33,232 nucleotides of DNA from CAYZMH01 sp964479445 (lineage in GTDB: Bacteria; Bacteroidota; Bacteroidia; Bacteroidales; GCA-2748055). Of this stretch, positions 1 through 7,170 are shown piece after piece (within the stretch, counting starts at the first letter, position 1; every line of letters starts with the position of its first letter). The notes beneath the pieces were generated by a model. That model was not told the DNA's origin. It did not search any database and saw nothing but the letters and a program-made list of their open reading frames with translations. The translations under genes were made by a program, and so were the position numbers. The stretch lies in the NCBI GenBank assembly GCA_964479445.1, contig CAYZMH010000029.1, positions 1 to 33,232 on the forward strand. Direction: 5' to 3'.

Positions 1-1181
1 AGGTGATCCTCCACCGCCAGAAACTTACTCTCCTCATTGACCATTTTGAGTTTAGCAAGATTCAGCAATTCTATTGAGTAATCATAGTTGGCAGCAGCAC
101 TATATAAATATTCGTCATTATTAGTTTTTTGATAGAGCTTTAAAAGCGATCTGCTTTTTAATATGTAGAAGGAAGCATTTATGCTTTGATACTGATTTAT
201 TTCTGTCGAATCAGAGAACAATCCTCTTTCACGTAAAAAATTATTAAACTCATTTATGGAATTATCAATAATTGAAAGACATTTTTTGAAATCTCCAAGT
301 GAGTATTCAACTCTGCTAAGTAGATAATAGCTAATAAGTTTTGAATTAATAGAAATGTAGTTGCCTCTTATATATAAGCTTAAATTATTAAAGAGGTATT
401 CTTTTGCAGTATTATAATCTTCTATTGTTATAGCTAAGTTTGCTAAATGTGTGTTTAATCTATTTTGATACTTAATAGTGTTTTTTGAGCTTTTATCAAT
501 TAATTGCGAAGCTATTTTACTTTCGTGTTTAGCTTTTTCTATTTCTCCTAACTCTGTGTATGCTCCTGTTAGAAAGACATGATATGCTATTAAAGATGCA
601 GTGTCAGTTTGCGATCTAATTGTTTTTATCTCTTCCAGTAGTTCAGTAGCATCTTCAATTCTTCTTAACTCAACTAGCAATGAAAAATAGTTTCTCGTTG
701 CTTGCACTAAATCACCAAGATCTGAATTAGTTGCATTTCTAATTTGGTTAATCGCATATTCATAATAACGAAGGGTTTCTTTATAGTCTTGGTATGCGTA
801 ATAAATATTTCCCTTGTTGTGATATACATATCCTAAATAATTGCTGTTAGGAAAATTATTAAGGATTATGTTTTCTGCTTTATTTAAATGATTCAGTGCT
901 TTCTGGTGATCGAAAAGGCTTCTATATATGGAAGCTATATTAATATGTGTATAACCAGACCTTAACGAGCCAGCACCATAGATGCTGTTTTTTGCTTTCA
1001 GGGTTTTTAAATAATAGTACTTAGCACTATCATATTTTCCAATAGTTAAATAATGATGTCCCAGTCTATTATATTCTTCCATTGTTTGTATAAATGAAGA
1101 CTCCGAATTTTGAGCAAATAGGGAAAGTCCTAAGAGGTTTACTAGAAATATAAATAGTATGAAAAGTGTTCTTCTAATCAT
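1..1181 (-). CDS. Secreted TPR protein, probable N-terminal part of a TPR-CHAT (caspase-like) protein, partial
   Basis: The minus-strand frame from ATG at 1181-1179 stays open for 393 codons to the window edge, so the 3' end is missing. It starts with a signal peptide (MIRRTLFILFIFL..., ending near LFAQ). Degenerate tetratricopeptide repeats follow at about residues 36-260, with typical helix starts such as YHNKGNIYYAYQDYKETLRY. The last part before the edge (ILKSRSLLKLYQKT, then YSIELL and EESKFL) resembles the linker that precedes CHAT domains in Bacteroidota TPR-CHAT proteins, which are caspase-like peptidases. The CHAT domain itself would lie outside the window and is inferred. The gene is much more AT-rich than the window centre. 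It diverges from a small GG-motif peptide gene at 1399. Alternatives are a TPR protein ending in a LuxR-type helix-turn-helix or a histidine kinase. TPR assignment is confident; CHAT is about even. Confidence 0.8.
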   Translation of the reverse strand, partial: MIRRTLFILFIFLVNLLGLSLFAQNSESSFIQTMEEYNRLGHHYLTIGKYDSAKYYYLKTLKAKNSIYGAGSLRSGYTHINIASIYRSLFDHQKALNHLNKAENIILNNFPNSNYLGYVYHNKGNIYYAYQDYKETLRYYEYAINQIRNATNSDLGDLVQATRNYFSLLVELRRIEDATELLEEIKTIRSQTDTASLIAYHVFLTGAYTELGEIEKAKHESKIASQLIDKSSKNTIKYQNRLNTHLANLAITIEDYNTAKEYLFNNLSLYIRGNYISINSKLISYYLLSRVEYSLGDFKKCLSIIDNSINEFNNFLRERGLFSDSTEINQYQSINASFYILKSRSLLKLYQKTNNDEYLYSAAANYDYSIELLNLAKLKMVNEESKFLAVEDH

Positions 1182-1231
1182 AACTTTAATATAGTACAAA
1201 ATGGAGAATAGCTAGTCTATCATACAAAACT

Positions 1232-1261
1232 AAAAAAAAAACGCAATCTAATTGCTTTTTT
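1232..1261. terminator. Short terminator-like hairpin between divergent genes
   Basis: GCAAT at 1243-1247 pairs with ATTGC at 1251-1255 across a three-base loop. It is flanked by a long A-run on the left and a T-run on the right, so it has the form of a bidirectional intrinsic terminator. It sits between the divergent CHAT-like gene and the small peptide gene, so it could insulate the two or act as an attenuator. The stem is only 5 bp plus A/T extension, so this is a weak call. Confidence 0.35.
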
Positions 1262-1398
1262 AATTGTCAGAAAATCAAATATATAGAATTTTTAGACAAA
1301 AAAAGTTCATTTTTTTGGGTAACGTTTGGGTGATTTCCGGAATAAAGGGGTGAAAACGATCAACAAACAACATTGTGTAACCCTTAATTACTGAAATC

Positions 1399-1554
1399 AT
1401 GAAAACGACAACTGTAAATTTCGATGCTTTTGCAGAAGATGCAATGACCCATGAAATGATGAACTTTATTCGCGGTGGATTTGATCCTGAAGATATCATT
1501 ATTACACCCGACGAAGAAGAAGATCCTCCTAAAAGAGATGACGGGAGCAATTAA
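1399..1554 (+). CDS. Small peptide with double-glycine leader-like motif (51 aa)
   Basis: This 51-codon ORF runs from ATG at 1399 to TAA at 1552-1554. Residues 1-27 look like a leader: polar residues, then MTHEMMNFIRGG with the Gly-Gly pair at 26-27. That fits the general form of the double-glycine leaders of Bacteroidota natural-product precursors. The remaining 24 residues (FDPEDIIIT, then an acidic DEEED stretch, PPK and RDDGSN) are strongly acidic and contain no Cys. No C39 peptidase, ABC exporter or modifying enzyme is visible in the window. The gene lies divergent to the TPR/CHAT-like gene and upstream of the anti-sigma-like TPR gene, so the peptide may be a substrate or signal of that set; this is inference. 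No clear Shine-Dalgarno is seen, as is usual in this phylum. A chance ORF cannot be excluded, but composition and motif argue for a real gene. Confidence 0.6.
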   Translation: MKTTTVNFDAFAEDAMTHEMMNFIRGGFDPEDIIITPDEEEDPPKRDDGSN

Positions 1555-1593
1555 TTAAAGACTTAGCATCCTTAGAAAAGAAATCAACGATCA

Positions 1594-1944
1594 TGCAGGA
1601 TAAAACCTGCAGGACGAGAAGATATAGCTGACCGCAATTAGCGGTGGTATGTGCACAGGCGCATAGTGCAGATACGGCGATCCTAAACGTGGAATATTCA
1701 CGTGCCCTTTGAAATACTTGCCGGAAGGCAAACAGATGTCGGGCAATTAAGTCCGGATGATACATCGGGTATTTAGTGATGTATTCACGCACCCTCTGGA
1801 ACGCTTGCAGACGTGCAGGCGGGTTCCGGGATAACCGGTCCGAATACCGAATGGTACACGGATACCTTCCGTGTAACCCAGGGAACGGCAAAGAGTCAAC
1901 TGTTTATAACATGTTGATATCTGGCAGGCTGTAAAAGGACCAGC
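1594..1944 (+). other. Non-coding array of consecutive short hairpins, candidate structured RNA
   Basis: No plausible gene lies in 1555-1974. Short inverted repeats follow one another instead: TGCAGG/CCTGCA (1594-1611), ACCGC/GCGGT (1631-1645), TATGTGC/GCGCATA (1648-1665), ACGTG/CACGT (1687-1703), TTGCC-GGAA-GGCAA (1718-1731), CGGGC/GTCCG (1740-1755), ATACATC/GATGTAT (1760-1784), GCTTGCA/TGCAGGC (1803-1820, extended by GGAAC/GTTCC), CCGG/CCGG (1826-1838), TACACGG/CCGTGTA (1855-1875) and TCAAC/GTTGA (1896-1917). Two stretches 87 bases apart (from 1689 and from 1776) share TATTCACG..CCCT.TG.AA..CTTGC, while their flanking stems differ in sequence but still pair. A third, weaker copy is near 1858. 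This may be a repeat-built RNA or a decayed repeat-coding region, since 87 is 29 codons. Strand is assumed from the flanking plus-strand genes. Confidence 0.45.
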
Positions 1945-1974
1945 ACCCAGGAAATTAATTTAATATGTAATGAT

Positions 1975-2727
1975 ATGAAACGAGACAGGCACACTATTCA
2001 GAAGTACCTGGATCATGAGCTTTCAGAGAAAGAGATGACCAGGTTTGAGAAAGATCTGGATATGAATCCTGAGCTTCAGGCCGATGTAAACCTCTTCCAG
2101 GAGGTCGATGAAGCACTTGCCGACACGGAAGTGTTGGATTTCAGGAATCAGTTGAAAGATCTGAGAAAGGAGTCAGACCAAAACTCCCGGGGAAACAATA
2201 TGCAGATACGCATGACGCGGCCCTGGCATTATGCTGCTACAGCGGCAATTGCGCTACTGCTGGCCATCGGATTGGCCACCGTGCTTGACCGGCCCTTATC
2301 CAATAAGGACCTGTTCAAGAAGTATTACAAACCTTACGAGGTGGCACTGATCAACCGGTCAAACGACGCAGAGTTGGATCTCATGTTACGGCACGCTCAG
2401 CAACTTTACCAGCAAGGTGAGTACGATGAGGCCGTGGTGTATTTTGAGAAAGTGCTGGAGCATCAGCCTGACCAGGTTGCTACCAATCTGTACACGGGTA
2501 TTTCCTACCTGGAGATGGACAAGTATCACAAAGCCGAAAATTCACTGAATAAGGTCGTCGAACATAACGACAACCTCTATGTGGACCAGGCTCAATGGTA
2601 CCTTGGTTTCTGTTACCTGGCAACCGATGAGACTAAACTGGCACAGCGGCAGTTTGGACATATTGCAAACAGCAATAGCTATTACCGCGAAGAGGCCAGG
2701 AAGATCTTACGAAAGATGCGAAGGTAA
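1975..2727 (+). CDS. Membrane anti-sigma-like protein with TPR repeats
   Basis: The protein has 250 residues. The N-terminal part (about 6-50, IQKYLDHELSEKEMTRFEKD and on) resembles the cytoplasmic anti-sigma-like domain common in Bacteroidota, without a zinc-binding Cys/His set. A single membrane helix lies at about 86-104. The C-terminal part holds about three TPR units (137-160, 171-196, 205-232), which would face the periplasm. In this phylum such proteins often accompany ECF sigma factors and TPR-CHAT genes. No sigma factor is present here, so the regulatory role is inferred from family and neighbourhood. The ATG at 1975 is the first in frame. The hairpin-rich stretch lies immediately upstream, and a histidine kinase follows after 94 bases on the same strand. 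Confidence 0.8.
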   Translation: MKRDRHTIQKYLDHELSEKEMTRFEKDLDMNPELQADVNLFQEVDEALADTEVLDFRNQLKDLRKESDQNSRGNNMQIRMTRPWHYAATAAIALLLAIGLATVLDRPLSNKDLFKKYYKPYEVALINRSNDAELDLMLRHAQQLYQQGEYDEAVVYFEKVLEHQPDQVATNLYTGISYLEMDKYHKAENSLNKVVEHNDNLYVDQAQWYLGFCYLATDETKLAQRQFGHIANSNSYYREEARKILRKMRR

Positions 2728-2821
2728 ATTCCTGTAATGCATTTTTTACAACAATCCTGCTGATCTGCCGGGAATAGGTTCCCGGAATACTATTGGTAAA
2801 CAGATACGAAGAGAAGGAGTA

Positions 2822-3688
2822 ATGATGAGTGAGCAACCCTCATATGACGAGCTGCTGCGGGCCAACGAAACACTGCGAAAGAAAGTGGAATGGCTGGAGA
2901 GTATGTACGGCAACCATAAGGATGAAGCGATCGGAATAAAAACCCGGTTCCTTTCCCATGTGTCGCACGAGATCCGGACCCCCATGAATGCCATCATGGG
3001 TTTCGCAAACCTGCTCCAGCAAAACGAAGTCAGCCCGGAGGAGAAAGAAGAGTATCTCTTCTATATTGCTCACAACAGCCAGGCGCTCTTAAAAGTACTG
3101 GATAATATTATCGAACTGACCCTGTTGGAGAGTCAGAACCTGAAGCTGAACCATGAAGAGGTCTGCCTCAAGGAACTGATCCAGTCGGTCCACGACTACT
3201 ACAACAGCGATATGGTTCGAACCACCAAGCAACGGGTTGCGCTGCTGATGAATCTGCCTCCCAGGCTGGGGAAAGTTACGGTGGTGGCAGACGGTTATAG
3301 GCTCAGACGCGTGTTGGAAAACCTGGTTGCAAACGCCCTCTCCCAGCAGAATAAGGGGGTGGTGGAAATTAAACTGGAAATCCCGGATAAAAACCGGGTG
3401 GTGTTCACGGTCCGTTCCGACGCGAACACCCTGCTCCGTGAGCGAGCAAAAATGATCTTTGAAAATAGTGAACCGAAGGACGACAATTGGTTTAACCAGC
3501 TGGACAATACCGGACTATCTTATGTGCTGGTCCGGGACCTGACCACGGCCATGGGTGGAACCATTGACATGATCAATGGTGAAGCAGAGAACAAGGGATT
3601 CGGCCTACGGGTGGTCATGCCGGTAAAAGAGCTGAGCATGACCGGAAAAAACGGAGCTGTGAAAGACGTAAAAGCCATCATGATCTGA
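2822..3688 (+). CDS. Soluble histidine kinase-like protein with degenerate ATP-binding site
   Basis: The 288-residue protein has no signal peptide, membrane helix or receiver domain. After a short coiled segment (about 8-40) comes a HisKA dimerisation domain with phosphoacceptor His49 in SHEIRTPMN. The HATPase part keeps the N box (RVLENLVANA, about 165-174). Where the G1 box (DxGxG) is expected it reads RSDANTLL, and the G2 region reads NTGLSYVL, so ATP binding is probably weak or lost. It may act as a phosphotransfer or scaffold protein, or a dimer partner. A purine-rich GGAG stands 2 bases before the first ATG and 5 before the second at 2825, so the start may really be 2825. It shares strand with the TPR anti-sigma-like gene, but 94 bases separate them and co-transcription is uncertain. 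Confidence 0.85.
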   Translation: MMSEQPSYDELLRANETLRKKVEWLESMYGNHKDEAIGIKTRFLSHVSHEIRTPMNAIMGFANLLQQNEVSPEEKEEYLFYIAHNSQALLKVLDNIIELTLLESQNLKLNHEEVCLKELIQSVHDYYNSDMVRTTKQRVALLMNLPPRLGKVTVVADGYRLRRVLENLVANALSQQNKGVVEIKLEIPDKNRVVFTVRSDANTLLRERAKMIFENSEPKDDNWFNQLDNTGLSYVLVRDLTTAMGGTIDMINGEAENKGFGLRVVMPVKELSMTGKNGAVKDVKAIMI

Positions 3689-3752
3689 TCACCCGCGTGG
3701 AAGATGCCTCCCTTTACAGTAATTAAGGGTAGATCGTTTTCAAACACACAAT

Positions 3753-4169
3753 TTAAAAGGGAAGATCATCAAAACCGGGATCAGAAGAGGGTGGCTCCTC
3801 CGTCGGGAAGGAATCCGTACCTGGTGGCATAGATTGATCCTGATCCGGATCAGTAGTTGAGGGTTCGTTTGTTGATTGTACGTTTTCAATCCTCCAGGCA
3901 TCCAGGTTGGTAAAGTAGGAAACCCTTCCATCTTTCTCCCATCTGCGGCCACGAAGGTTAAAACTGACCTTTACCATGTCGCCCACGTTAAATGAATCCA
4001 GCAGGGAGCATTTGTCCTGTACCGTCTGAAATTTGACCATTTCGACAAATTCAAAACCGCTGTTACTGGTCTCTTTCATCTCCAGGACAAATTCCCTTTT
4101 CTGGAATTTATCTGAAATACGCTGGGTGTCAAAGATTTCAACAATGCGTCCGGAAGCTTCAAAGCTCAT
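3753..4169 (-). CDS. DUF3127 OB-fold protein with SSB-like acidic C-terminal tip
   Basis: This protein has 138 residues. The N-terminal 95 (MSFEASGRIVEIFDTQRISD... FVEMVKFQTVQ... VSFNLRGRRW) match the DUF3127 family of Bacteroidota, thought to be related to the OB-fold of single-stranded DNA-binding proteins. The rest is a flexible Pro/Ser/Asp-rich tail ending in PGFDDLPF, closely like the DDIPF tip by which bacterial SSB recruits repair and replication partners. A role in binding single-stranded nucleic acid is therefore likely but inferred. A TAnnTTTG box lies 29 bases upstream of the start. The gene points the same way as the FKBP gene, but a strong terminator separates them. Confidence 0.88.
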   Translation of the reverse strand: MSFEASGRIVEIFDTQRISDKFQKREFVLEMKETSNSGFEFVEMVKFQTVQDKCSLLDSFNVGDMVKVSFNLRGRRWEKDGRVSYFTNLDAWRIENVQSTNEPSTTDPDQDQSMPPGTDSFPTEEPPSSDPGFDDLPF

Positions 4170-4198
4170 ATATGTACTTTTTAAAAGTTATGCTTCTG

Positions 4199-4206
4199 CA
4201 AAACTA
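4199..4206 (-). promoter_or_regulatory. Bacteroidota -7 box (TAGTTTTG) for the DUF3127 gene
   Basis: On the minus strand 4206-4199 reads TAGTTTTG, a full match to the Bacteroidota -7 consensus TAnnTTTG, about 30 bases before the ATG at 4169. No convincing TTTG -33 element is seen at the usual spacing. Confidence 0.45.
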
Positions 4207-4277
4207 AGGAAAAATGGTGCAAGATTATTGCATTCACAATCTGAAATGGAGAAAAAGCCCTAAAATTAGTCTTTATG

Positions 4278-4313
4278 AAAAAACAGGTTAGCCAATCGGC
4301 TAACCTGTTTTAT
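4278..4313 (-). terminator. Strong intrinsic terminator after the FKBP gene
   Basis: A perfect 13-bp stem (AAACAGGTTAGCC at 4281-4293 with its complement at 4298-4310) encloses the loop AATC. On the minus strand it is followed by a run of six T, just downstream of the FKBP stop codon at 4337. The plus strand also has a T-rich side, so it may work in both directions. Confidence 0.9.
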
Positions 4314-4336
4314 TTTATGGAGATTAGAGGGAATTT

Positions 4337-5053
4337 CTATGATTCCCCGCCTACCGAAAGAAGCTCCACTTCAAAGATCAGTACCGCATTGGGCGGTATC
4401 TCGTTTGAAGGGGGACGGTCACCGTAAGCAAGCTCTCCGGGTATGTAAAATTTGTACTTGGAACCGGTCTTCATCAACTGAAGTCCTTCGGTCCAGCCCG
4501 GAATAACCCTGTTAAGAGGGAAGGTAGCGGGCTCACCGCGCTCCACGCTGCTGTCAAAAACCGTTCCGTTTGTTAGTGTCCCATGATAATGCACCGTTAC
4601 AGTGGAAGTATCGGTGGGCATTTCACCATCACCCTCCTTAAGTACTTCATATTGTAACCCCGATTCTGTCTCAATAACCTCTTCACGCTGCGCGTTCTGA
4701 GCCAAAAAATCAGTTCCTTCCTGCTGGGTTTTCGCCGATTCCCGCTGGGATATCCTGCGCTGCAGCTGCATGGTGATCATGGAGGCCGTTTGCTGATCAA
4801 ATACCGAGCTGTCGTTGAGCACCGCATTGATTCCCGAACCAACCAGGGCAGGATCCAGATTAGAAAAATTGTAGTCAATACTCTGGTATCCAATATTCAG
4901 TCCCAGGAAGTAACTCAGTGAGTCATTTTCTGTTTGAAGATTCACCTGGTCTTCCGACTGAATCTTGCCGCTGCCGAAAAAACTGCTGGCAAAATATCCT
5001 GCAGCAAAGGCAACCAGGGCTACCAGGATGACCGTTAATGTTTTGTTGTTCAT
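4337..5053 (-). CDS. FKBP-type peptidyl-prolyl cis-trans isomerase, membrane-anchored or exported
   Basis: The 238-residue protein begins with a hydrophobic segment at about 6-28 (VILVALVAFAAGYFASSFF) that serves as an uncleaved anchor or export signal. An FKBP N-terminal dimerisation-like region spans about 38-120 (LSYFLGLNIGYQ...), and a full FKBP catalytic domain spans about 128-236. Family hallmarks in the latter include VHYHGTLTNGTVFDSS, FPLNRVIPGWTEGLQLM and YGDRPPSNEIPPNAVLIFEV. It should help fold proteins in the periplasm by proline isomerisation. MnmD lies 76 bases upstream on the same strand, and a strong terminator follows the stop codon. Confidence 0.95.
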   Translation of the reverse strand: MNNKTLTVILVALVAFAAGYFASSFFGSGKIQSEDQVNLQTENDSLSYFLGLNIGYQSIDYNFSNLDPALVGSGINAVLNDSSVFDQQTASMITMQLQRRISQRESAKTQQEGTDFLAQNAQREEVIETESGLQYEVLKEGDGEMPTDTSTVTVHYHGTLTNGTVFDSSVERGEPATFPLNRVIPGWTEGLQLMKTGSKYKFYIPGELAYGDRPPSNEIPPNAVLIFEVELLSVGGES

Positions 5054-5129
5054 AATTTACGAATTATTTTGGTTTGCAATGAGGTGCGAATTTATAAGAA
5101 AATTGTCGGAACAGCTAATTTTTGTTTTT

Positions 5130-5801
5130 TTACTCCACGCTGTCCTTCGTGGCACGGGTTATTTCCCGCTTGCCGGGCGGGCCTTCAATCTTTTTTACCG
5201 TGAATCCGGCCGACTGCAGGTTCCTTCTCACCGATCCTTTTACCGAATAGGTTGTCAGTACTCCGCCTGGAGCGGTTGCCGAGTGGATCTTCCTGAATAC
5301 TTCTTCACTCCATAAATCCGGCTGCACAGCCGGTGCGAATGCATCAAAGTAAATTACATTATACGGACCTCCGCTGATGGTGGTTTCCCGGAAATCCACC
5401 TGCTCCTTTAAAATCGAGAAATAAGGATCAATAACGGTCTGCCTTCCCCAGGGCACGGAGTGGATCCGCTCCAGGTCCGCCCACTCGAAGTGTAAATCCC
5501 TGAAATAGGAGCATACTTCCTCCACCTCGCCGGCTTCAAGGGGATACTTCTCCAATGCATGGTAAAAAATTTGCCTTCCCGTCTCCTTCGCCCTGCGCAG
5601 GGTTAACAATGCATTCAAACCGGTTCCGAAACCAAACTCCAGTACCCTCACCGGATCCCCGGGAAAGTAATCCAGCGCAGATTCAATAAAAATGTGCTCC
5701 GACTCCCGGCGGGCCCCGTGAATGGAGTGGTAATGCTCACCCAATCCGGGCACATACAGCGTAGGCGTTCCATCCGATGTTGGTATGATCCGGCGATCCA
5801 T
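5130..5801 (-). CDS. mnmD: tRNA 5-methylaminomethyl-2-thiouridine methyltransferase MnmD
   Basis: This is a stand-alone MnmD, the methyltransferase half of MnmC, which uses S-adenosylmethionine to finish the wobble-uridine modification of tRNA. Visible features are the N-terminal TLYVPGLGEHYHSIHGA block, the SAM motif VLEFGFGTGLNALL, YFDAFAP and the closing GPPGKREITRA. The chosen ATG at 5801 gives 223 residues and fits the family start. An in-frame ATG at 5822 exists, but a TAnnTTTG promoter box lies between the two, so the upstream one would not be transcribed from that promoter. The box ends only four bases before ATG 5801, so the mRNA may be leaderless. The dead integrase gene diverges from it. 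Confidence 0.93.
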   Translation of the reverse strand: MDRRIIPTSDGTPTLYVPGLGEHYHSIHGARRESEHIFIESALDYFPGDPVRVLEFGFGTGLNALLTLRRAKETGRQIFYHALEKYPLEAGEVEEVCSYFRDLHFEWADLERIHSVPWGRQTVIDPYFSILKEQVDFRETTISGGPYNVIYFDAFAPAVQPDLWSEEVFRKIHSATAPGGVLTTYSVKGSVRRNLQSAGFTVKKIEGPPGKREITRATKDSVE

Positions 5802-5805
5802 AGTG

Positions 5806-5813
5806 CAAAAATA
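5806..5813 (-). promoter_or_regulatory. -7 box (TATTTTTG) of mnmD
   Basis: The minus strand at 5813-5806 matches TAnnTTTG exactly. It ends four bases before the mnmD ATG, which implies a leaderless or nearly leaderless transcript. Confidence 0.55.
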
Positions 5814-5899
5814 CGAATTCATATGGGAGTAAACGAAATAGAGTAAATTACTCCATAAAAAATGTTAATAAAAAATTTATAACAACATATAACATAATG

Positions 5900-5907
5900 T
5901 AAATTTG
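5900..5907 (+). promoter_or_regulatory. -7 box (TAAATTTG) of the integrase-like gene
   Basis: Positions 5900-5907 match TAnnTTTG exactly and stand five bases before the GTG start at 5913, in an AT-rich stretch. The -33 element is poor. As with mnmD, a leaderless transcript is implied. Confidence 0.5.
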
Positions 5908-5912
5908 TATGT

Positions 5913-7154
5913 GTGAGAGTCAGGTTTTACATTGAAAAGCGAAAAGACCCCCAGGGCAACTTGTTAACAGTCAGGCGGCCGGTTATCATGACGGTCGCTT
6001 TCCATGGCAGGCGGGTTTCGATCTCCACAGGGGTTACTGTTGATCTGGAGATGTGGGATCAAAACCTGCAGCGGGTAAAGGGGGACGCCCCCGATTCAGT
6101 TGGATTGAATGCCTGGCTCGACGCGTTGATTGAAACGGCCGGTGTTACCTGGAAGGCATTGGCCGGCCTGTCTGAAAAACCCGGGGTTGCGGAATTCAGG
6201 GAAGCTTTTGAGCAGCGAAAACCCCGGTTTTCAGCCGGTTTCTTCACGGTCTTCTACCAGTTCATGGAGGAGGGAAAAAACCGCTGGAGCATGGCGACCT
6301 ACCGGAAGGTGCGGACAATCTACAACCACATGAGGGAGTTTGAACAGGAGACAGGCAGAACCCTGGGATTTCACCGCATGGATAGCGAGTTCCTGGATTC
6401 GTTTACCTCCTTCTACCGGCGCAAAGGAAATAATCCGCTTACCACCCGGAAAGCTGTGAACATCCTGGTCTGGTTCCTCAATTGGGCTACCGAAAAGGGA
6501 TATAACGTGTTCTATGCCTACAGGAAGTTTTACCGGAACCTGGAGCCAGCGGAAACCTCACGGCAGGAAACCCTTTACCTCGACTGGGATGAGCTGATGC
6601 GGCTGTTTCACCTCCGGGTCCAACAACCCCGCATGCGGCGGGCAAGAGATATCTTCTGCCTCATGTGCTTCACCGGTGTGCGATTCTCCGAGCTGGATAC
6701 GCTTACGCGGAACGACCTTGGCGAAGATCATATCAGGATCCCTCGCAAGAACGGCCCCCGGCGAACCGTGCCGCTGAACCGCTTTTCACACGCCATCCTG
6801 GACAGCTACCGGAATCGTTATTACCGGAACAACCGGGCCATGCCGGAGATGAGCCTGGTGACCCTCAATAAGTACCTGAAAATAGCGGGAAAAGAGGCAG
6901 AGATCAACACGCCTCTGCTGATGCCCGAAAGCAAATCACAGACCGGGGAGATACCCAAATATGACCTGCTTACCGCGGGGGTGGCTCCCAATACCTTTAT
7001 AATGAATGCCCTGCGACTGGATATTCCCCCGGAAATAATCTCCGCCTATACCGGCGTGTCTGATGATATACGCGTAAAAACCCTGCAGGCGGAGATGGCC
7101 CGCAGGGAGATGAAAAAATTCGACCGGTTACCGGGTGAAAACCAGCAACCATAA
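5913..7154 (+). CDS. Tyrosine recombinase-like protein lacking catalytic residues
   Basis: The 413-residue protein has the layout of Bacteroidota phage-type integrases: an arm-binding domain (1-85, MRVRFYIEKRKDP...), a SAM-like core-binding domain (about 105-210) and a catalytic-like domain (220-395). Arg257 (CFTGVRFSEL) and Lys279 (PRKNGPRRTVPL) are kept. The HxxR box reads GVAP (His to Gly356, Arg to Pro359), the usual Gly-His pair reads Gly-Val382, and the place of the nucleophilic Tyr holds Leu391. It should therefore bind DNA without cutting it. The frame is intact over full length, which argues for a retained new role rather than random decay. The start is GTG, chosen because MRVRFYIEKRK is the normal family N terminus. 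No other mobile-element genes surround it. Confidence 0.85.
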   Translation: MRVRFYIEKRKDPQGNLLTVRRPVIMTVAFHGRRVSISTGVTVDLEMWDQNLQRVKGDAPDSVGLNAWLDALIETAGVTWKALAGLSEKPGVAEFREAFEQRKPRFSAGFFTVFYQFMEEGKNRWSMATYRKVRTIYNHMREFEQETGRTLGFHRMDSEFLDSFTSFYRRKGNNPLTTRKAVNILVWFLNWATEKGYNVFYAYRKFYRNLEPAETSRQETLYLDWDELMRLFHLRVQQPRMRRARDIFCLMCFTGVRFSELDTLTRNDLGEDHIRIPRKNGPRRTVPLNRFSHAILDSYRNRYYRNNRAMPEMSLVTLNKYLKIAGKEAEINTPLLMPESKSQTGEIPKYDLLTAGVAPNTFIMNALRLDIPPEIISAYTGVSDDIRVKTLQAEMARREMKKFDRLPGENQQP

Positions 7155-7170
7155 GGTAACGAAAACCCGG

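Noticed and set aside
1529..1891. 120-codon minus-strand frame over the hairpin array, with an internal FQR-REY repeat
   Set aside because: The repeated residues come from the 87-base DNA repeat; the frame overlaps the end of the peptide gene and looks like no known protein.
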